DNA of 64,000 nt, from the NCBI RefSeq assembly GCF_041206865.1, contig NZ_JBGEDP010000002.1, positions 1 to 64,000 of the forward strand, written 5' to 3'. The DNA comes from Mycobacterium sp. HUMS_12744610. Lineage in GTDB: Bacteria; Actinomycetota; Actinomycetes; Mycobacteriales; Mycobacteriaceae. The position numbers were made by a program, and so were the translations under genes. Positions 60,001-64,000 of the stretch are shown piece after piece. The stretch's first letter is position 1. The number at the start of each line of letters is the position of its first letter. A model generated the notes under the pieces. The model did no database searches and was not told where the DNA came from. It saw nothing but the letters and a program-made list of their open reading frames with translations.

Positions 60001-61186
60001 CCTGCGCGACCCCCACGTTGTCGACGGCACTGAGCCAGTTGGTCAGCGGATCATCGGCGGTCATCTTCCGTTTGCGGGCCCGCCCGTCCGGGGCGACCTC
60101 CACCCGGGCTCCCATGACTTCGAGCCCGTCTTCGTCCTCGCCGCCGCGGCGCAGCACGGTAACGGCTTCCATGCCTTCGCCGCATCCGGCGATGCCACGC
60201 TCGACCCGGTCGGCGACGACGATGAGCCACGGCTTATTACCCGTGAACGCTTCATCGGCGGAGAAGTCGCCTCGGCCGGCGAGGATCTTCTCCAGCGCGG
60301 CAGGTCCGTCGGCGGGGGTGTAGACCATCCGCTCGGTGCCCATCGCGTCGCGCCGATGCGGGTTCTGGTTGTGCGGAAGCCATTTGATCCAGTCCCATTG
60401 CTCGGGATGATCCGTGATGACTGCCACCAACACCAGATTCGGTGGATGAAATACCGCCAGCTGCAGCAGCATCGACCGAATAACCCCAAGCACGTCGCCG
60501 GTCCCGAAGAACTGCACGCTGCGGTGAGTCTTGAGGTCGATGATGGTCGGCATTCCCTCGACGGCGCGATGAGCGCGAAAGAACCGCTCACCGAACACCC
60601 GGCATACCGGCTCGGTCACGTTTTCGGGCGGCGCATCGACCATCTTCATACCTCCGCCGAGCCGCTGGCGTGCCACGCCGGCTCGTACGGACAAGAAGTA
60701 GGTCGGATCCTTGGCGGGACGCGACCGTTCCCAGGTCCGCGGTCCACCGACCATCGCCGCCAGGGCACTAGGCGGAGGCGCAAAGTGCGCCAGATAGTCA
60801 TACTGTGCGACGGCGCGCTTGTAGACCTTCGTTCGCAGGTTCGACAGCATCTCAAGGTACTTGCGCCGAAGCGCGTTGATCTCAGCGGTTTTCGGTCCAC
60901 CGCTGTTGCCGTACCCACCCATCATGCCCAGAGCCGACGCAGCGAACATAAGCGGAAACATCAACATGTACGGGCTGGTAATCTTCCTGACTCCAGAGGC
61001 CAGGAAGATGCCGATCATGCCAATGATGGCGACCACCATCAGAATTGGCAGTAGCTTCTGCCACTTACTCGGGGGGACAACCTCTTTGATCTCCGGGGGT
61101 GGCGGAACCTCTGTTTCGACACTGACTTCTTTGCCGTCCGGTACTTCTACACGGCGGCGCGGCGGAATCCATGGTTCTGTGCTCAA
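57047..61186 (-). CDS. eccC: ESX motor ATPase EccC (single-chain)
   Basis: About 1379 residues from TTG 61186, which overlaps the eccB TGA and has GGAGGGAAG upstream; a frame reaching 61417 lies inside eccB and is rejected. Two membrane helices near residues 40-85, then FtsK/SpoIIIE-type ATPase domains with Walker A GYTGSGKSTL near 490, GRTRSGKSVA near 845 and GGPKCGKTHL near 1135. It powers export and recognises YxxxD/E signals. It is one chain, as in ESX-3 or ESX-5, not split like EccCa1/EccCb1. Confidence 0.9.
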   Translation of the reverse strand: MSTEPWIPPRRRVEVPDGKEVSVETEVPPPPEIKEVVPPSKWQKLLPILMVVAIIGMIGIFLASGVRKITSPYMLMFPLMFAASALGMMGGYGNSGGPKTAEINALRRKYLEMLSNLRTKVYKRAVAQYDYLAHFAPPPSALAAMVGGPRTWERSRPAKDPTYFLSVRAGVARQRLGGGMKMVDAPPENVTEPVCRVFGERFFRAHRAVEGMPTIIDLKTHRSVQFFGTGDVLGVIRSMLLQLAVFHPPNLVLVAVITDHPEQWDWIKWLPHNQNPHRRDAMGTERMVYTPADGPAALEKILAGRGDFSADEAFTGNKPWLIVVADRVERGIAGCGEGMEAVTVLRRGGEDEDGLEVMGARVEVAPDGRARKRKMTADDPLTNWLSAVDNVGVAQARQIARQMARWRAVTDKQAVSGRTSDPSKAVHSWASLHGVDDLGVMGNSLWRRHPEGDRGRMRTPIGWDKAGAPVEVDIKEEAEQGMGSHGLILGYTGSGKSTLLVNLLLGLVALHTPEELNLVLIDYKGESTFDGFEKLKHTVEIISNLSSQDMIDRLSAVLRGEVERRQRLRSEMGMATTGKKFRDARTYLKARERGAQIPPFPTLLIVTDEFTALLKDHPEFRDDYEHLARQGRADRICLMLATQSLTGVSVGQLLSNCGWKIAMKTASGQDSQAAIEDKAAYYLTEPGEGYLKVGGAEPRYFRAANPTELYFPPDELTVGRGDRSAVGGITGVAPFTVTAVPIPGQNDTDDEVEAAPVERTAEEMDNAPEVGSVILNQLAGHGTDCFKLWLPPLLQPRPVGRLVADSGLHAGDKAVLTLPIGLLDVPYKHAQQVFTVDLAENNLAMLGRTRSGKSVAMQTLAIAAAKLNSPRRLQIYGLDFSSDSKLLALEGLPHVGGVALRRDNDAVSRVLAEVTEVIEKRSELFRKLRITGMASYRDKVAEGTAPDDGFGDVLLLVDGFDAFKEDHDDLVPALAEITNSGLAVGVHVVVAVQVFSTLGRSLNQSFSTRIDFKLNSPELSGVNNKKLAESIPADVPGRALDLASHLHLMIGAPRLDEVEAVDDAGLEAAVAEISATWQGEGARQVRVLPERVEASKLHVPADWTGSKWTVPIGLYEKDLSPVLFDFMSGRHLNIFGGPKCGKTHLIAAMMKSLTSRFTPDEVRFFVVDLKGSELLDAIDEDYLLRWDAIEKVANPQYKAGEYSAPPKIQKTVARSSLVTSPTDLAPVMMGVAGSLENRRLKGTETIQERRARSWWSGPEIFLFVDDYSSVANAAPAGFAPLAEHWGNAPMMGIHSVVACPMVTANRMLGSGNSLPKLNNEAGGSNLIMDGIRSEGPVLTVRLDRKPKGRGILLSSEGQEVIQTPVVPELEKALPGTGSF

Positions 61187-62661
61187 TTCCCGCTCTTCCC
61201 TCCGTTGAGAACAACCGCCAGCGGCGAGGGTGGCACCGTGTCCTGCGCTACAAGTGCCGCTTCTTTGGATAGTCCGGGCCCAGCCGCCAGGATCGCCAGG
61301 ATCGCCCAGGGCGCCGGCAGCGGTGAGGACAGGCCCAACGCCGACGCCGGCGAGGTACCTCCGGTGTCTCCCTGGTTCATGAAGCCGTAGCGGACGCCCC
61401 GATCGGACACCCACCATTGCGTTTCCGTCGCTGGCGAGCGGGGGTCCGAACCTGTTGTCCGAACGTAGAATCCGGATCCGGGTGCCGCATACATCGACAC
61501 GGTGGGCCGCGATACCAGGTCATGGCGCCACAGGGTGCGCTGCTGTTCAGTGAGGGGAAGCGCGGGCAGGAACGCCAGAGCCGGGGTGGCTTGCTGTTCG
61601 CCCGCCTTCTTCTTCCACTGCCAGCAGGTCACCGGATCGGTCAGGCTCGCCACCGAATGCAGGGCTTTCTCGGGGAACATCGAGGTGTCCAGGCCCGGGG
61701 ATGCCGCGGGGAGCCGCGCGACGACGTCTTGCGATACCGTCGGGGCGACGTTGGCGCCGAATGCATTGGTGTTCCGTAGAACCGAGGCCATCACTTCGGG
61801 GATCTGCTGGACCCCCTCGGGGAGGACGACGTACCAACTCACTGAATTTGCTTGCGGGACGCGAAGGACCGAGCCGATCACCACGCCCGGCGCGACGGGA
61901 TATGCCGGCGGAGCACCTGCGTCGGGAACGACCGGCGAGGTGATTGGACGGCTCGCCGGTATGGCGTTGAACAGATCCTCGCTGATGACGTCGACGCTGG
62001 GGAATCGTTGCAGCCCCAGGCCGAGGACCAGCGCGGTGTCGTCGATGTTGATCTTGCGTCGCACGCCGTTGTTGACCAGCCACGTGGCCTGGTCGGGCCC
62101 CTGCACAATGCGGGCCGCCGATGGATCCACCTCAAGGATCTGTTGCTGGTCGCCGGCGATGACCGCTGTGTGCGTCTCGGGCTGCGCGGTGCCGGGCCGG
62201 TCGATGACATCGCAGGCGCTCCACACCGAGTCGGTCTGCGATGGCTGAAACACCTGTTCGGGGGCTCCGGCGATGCCCACCAGCGGTCCTCGCGGCATGT
62301 CCTGCACCTCTTGGGGTTTGACCTGCGCAGCCTTGTCGGGGTTACCGATGATCAGCTGGGCTGACACCAAGTTGAGGACCGGGTAGAGCTTGTTGTCGAT
62401 GGTGACGTACAGCTGGGAGGAGTCGCGCGCCTGGACGATGCGTGAGTTGTCCCGTAGCCCTTGGGGTTTGAAGTAGGCCAGCGCGACCGCCGCCAGGCAG
62501 ATTAAGGCGACCAGCGCGAATCCGCTGAGCTGCGCCATCGCTGTGGACCGCGCCGGGTCGTGACGCATAGTTGTGTCGTACCGGGTCAGCGCATGGTTGA
62601 GCCGGGCCACCAGGAACTTGTAACCGCTGACTTGAAGTTTGGAGGTGGGGATGAAGGGCAT
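61183..62661 (-). CDS. eccB: ESX component EccB
   Basis: 492 residues. QVSGYKFLVARLNHALTRYD start, one membrane helix (FALVALICLAAVALAYF near residue 55), then the large periplasmic EccB domain. Two Cys (SACDV; VTCWQW) are in the usual place for a disulfide. Its ATG overlaps the eccA stop (TAATG). Confidence 0.9.
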   Translation of the reverse strand: MPFIPTSKLQVSGYKFLVARLNHALTRYDTTMRHDPARSTAMAQLSGFALVALICLAAVALAYFKPQGLRDNSRIVQARDSSQLYVTIDNKLYPVLNLVSAQLIIGNPDKAAQVKPQEVQDMPRGPLVGIAGAPEQVFQPSQTDSVWSACDVIDRPGTAQPETHTAVIAGDQQQILEVDPSAARIVQGPDQATWLVNNGVRRKINIDDTALVLGLGLQRFPSVDVISEDLFNAIPASRPITSPVVPDAGAPPAYPVAPGVVIGSVLRVPQANSVSWYVVLPEGVQQIPEVMASVLRNTNAFGANVAPTVSQDVVARLPAASPGLDTSMFPEKALHSVASLTDPVTCWQWKKKAGEQQATPALAFLPALPLTEQQRTLWRHDLVSRPTVSMYAAPGSGFYVRTTGSDPRSPATETQWWVSDRGVRYGFMNQGDTGGTSPASALGLSSPLPAPWAILAILAAGPGLSKEAALVAQDTVPPSPLAVVLNGGKSGN

Positions 62662-64000
62662 TAGACCACCTCGGCCAACACGGCGGTGAGATCGATTCCG
62701 CTGGTGCTGGATTCAGCGTCGAGGATCTTCTGCAGCGCCCGCACCATGTCAGGACGCGCGATGGTCATGAGCAGTTCTTCGTCAACGTCGTCGTCGCCGG
62801 ACAGCGCCTCGTCGTTGCGAACGTCGCGGGCGTCGGCGGCGTTTTCCAGCGCCTTTCGGACGAACCGGCCGTTTCCAACGATATCGATCGCACTGCGCGT
62901 CGTTGTGGTCATGGCCGCCAGTTGGTCACGGGCGTAGCGAATCAGAGCGTTACGGCGCTCCGTGTCCGCGCCGCTGTCACGCAGCGCAGCGAGCACACCA
63001 TCGAGCAGCTCGACCGGGTCGCGATTCTGCGCGGTCGTCGACAGCGCGCTGAGCTTCTCACAGACCGTACGTAGAAGTTCGATCGTGTCAGCAGCGAGCG
63101 TGTCATCTCGACCTGCGGCCAGCGCTTGCGCGATCTCGACGAGTTCGTCTGGGGTATAGGTGGTGAACCGGAAGCGATGCGCGAATCGTGTCGCCATGCC
63201 CTCGTTGGTTGCCAGCACCTGGTCGATTTCGTTCTCGTAGCCGGCGATGATCACGACGAGCCGGTGCCGCTCGTTTTCGATGTGGGTAAGGAGGGTGTCG
63301 ATTACAGCTTTGCCGAAGGCATCCGCGTTGGAGCCCTTATTTTCGGCGCTCACCAGCGAGTAGAACTCGTCAATGAACAGCACACCGTCCATGGCCTGAC
63401 GAACGTATGCCTCAGTCTTGGCTTCCGAATCGCCAAGGTGCTGACCGATGAGCTGCTTAGCCGACACCGTGATAACTTTGCTGGTCTTGACGATTCCGAG
63501 ACCGCACAACGTCTTCGCGATGACGTTGGCCACTGTGGTTTTACCAGTGCCGGGCGGCCCGATGAAGATCATGTGGTTGGCCGCAGCCGGGGTCTTGAGA
63601 CCAAGTTTGCGTCGTTTCTCGGCCATCCGGATCCGCGACCGGAAGGTCCGGACTTGTTCTTTCAGGTCGTACATGCCCACTTGGGCGTCGAGCTCGGCGG
63701 TCGCCTCAGCGAGCTTCTCGGCGCGTTCGGTGGCTGCGCGCGCCTCGGCGAGATCTGCGGAACTGGGACCGGTAGCCGGATCCCAGGGATCAGTACGTTC
63801 TGCGATCGCCTCGACGGTGGTGAGCTGAAGACGGATGCCCTTGTCTTCGAGAGCAGCGCTCACCTCCGGCGACGGCGCGGCGGCGTTGACCTTTCGCATG
63901 AGGTCTTTGGCGCTGTCTTCGTCTCCGCGCTCCCGCGCGATCAGCGCCGAAAACCACTGCGCCACGGGCACCGCCTCGGACAACGTCGTCTGCTCGGAAA
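62661..64000 (-). CDS. eccA: ESX AAA+ chaperone EccA, 5' end outside the window
   Basis: 446 codons visible; the frame is open to the right edge, so the N-terminal TPR-like domain (family length about 570-620) is cut. The visible part has Walker A IGPPGTGKTTVANVIAK, Walker B GVLFIDEFYSL and the CbxX/CfxQ-type lid. EccA is the cytosolic ATPase that recycles EspG-type chaperones from PE/PPE substrates. First gene of the ESX operon visible here. Confidence 0.9.
   Translation of the reverse strand, partial: SEQTTLSEAVPVAQWFSALIARERGDEDSAKDLMRKVNAAAPSPEVSAALEDKGIRLQLTTVEAIAERTDPWDPATGPSSADLAEARAATERAEKLAEATAELDAQVGMYDLKEQVRTFRSRIRMAEKRRKLGLKTPAAANHMIFIGPPGTGKTTVANVIAKTLCGLGIVKTSKVITVSAKQLIGQHLGDSEAKTEAYVRQAMDGVLFIDEFYSLVSAENKGSNADAFGKAVIDTLLTHIENERHRLVVIIAGYENEIDQVLATNEGMATRFAHRFRFTTYTPDELVEIAQALAAGRDDTLAADTIELLRTVCEKLSALSTTAQNRDPVELLDGVLAALRDSGADTERRNALIRYARDQLAAMTTTTRSAIDIVGNGRFVRKALENAADARDVRNDEALSGDDDVDEELLMTIARPDMVRALQKILDAESSTSGIDLTAVLAEVV

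Noticed and set aside
61187..61417. A 77-codon upstream extension of eccC
   Set aside because: It lies within eccB in another frame; TTG 61186 overlaps the eccB stop and has a good ribosome site.

Overview
The window is about 64 kb of high-GC actinobacterial DNA. It is most likely part of a large mycobacterial plasmid or similar mobile replicon. The host assignment rests on a complete-looking ESX (type VII secretion) locus with PE, PPE, EsxA/EsxB and mycosin genes, and on an Lsr2 gene. The plasmid assignment is inferred from an almost wholly accessory gene set, a type IV-B CRISPR-Cas locus, toxin-antitoxin genes and several insertion sequences. No replication, partition or relaxase gene was recognised, so backbone functions probably lie outside the window.

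Layout. 0.5-13.4 kb: a metallophosphoesterase, then a leftward run of small accessory genes (DUF4192, DUF3560 and unknown proteins). Most of these are separate transcription units that share one promoter-plus-leader module upstream and GC-rich hairpins downstream. The last unit of this kind is a five-gene, translationally coupled MoxR ATPase / VWA-metallopeptidase / helicase operon (8.25-13.36 kb). 13.7-17.4 kb: a RelE-type toxin-antitoxin pair, a CRISPR-like direct-repeat cluster abutting a solitary tnpB, and a small HTH gene. 17.4-21 kb: three overlapping genes resembling ESX substrates or accessory factors. 21-25.2 kb: three paralogues of an unrecognised 'W-WY' protein family, an orphan MazE-like antitoxin with a toxin stump, and a duplicated-HTH protein.

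25.3-34.4 kb: a type IV-B CRISPR-Cas locus. Rightward it has csf1, cas11, csf2 and csf3. Divergently it has a CysH-like PP-loop gene, an unknown gene and an ADP-ribosyltransferase-like gene. Two related IS200/IS605-type elements carrying tnpB sit exactly at the cas11/csf2 and csf2/csf3 junctions. Removing the first in silico restores the csf2 start codon. As the sequence stands, csf2 would start inside the IS right end.

34.4-47 kb: a long leftward run of accessory genes (MazG-like, DUF4031, MmcB-like nuclease, Cys-rich paralogues, an exported Ala-rich protein, a DUF2637-like membrane protein). It is interrupted by an IS21-family element with a 6-bp target duplication. 47.3-64 kb: a leftward ESX operon in the order eccA-eccB-eccC-PE-PPE-esxB-esxA-espI-eccD-mycP-eccE-lsr2. 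eccA runs off the right edge. The operon should build one secretion machine exporting the PE/PPE and EsxA/EsxB heterodimers, and it ends with a nucleoid silencer gene coupled to eccE.
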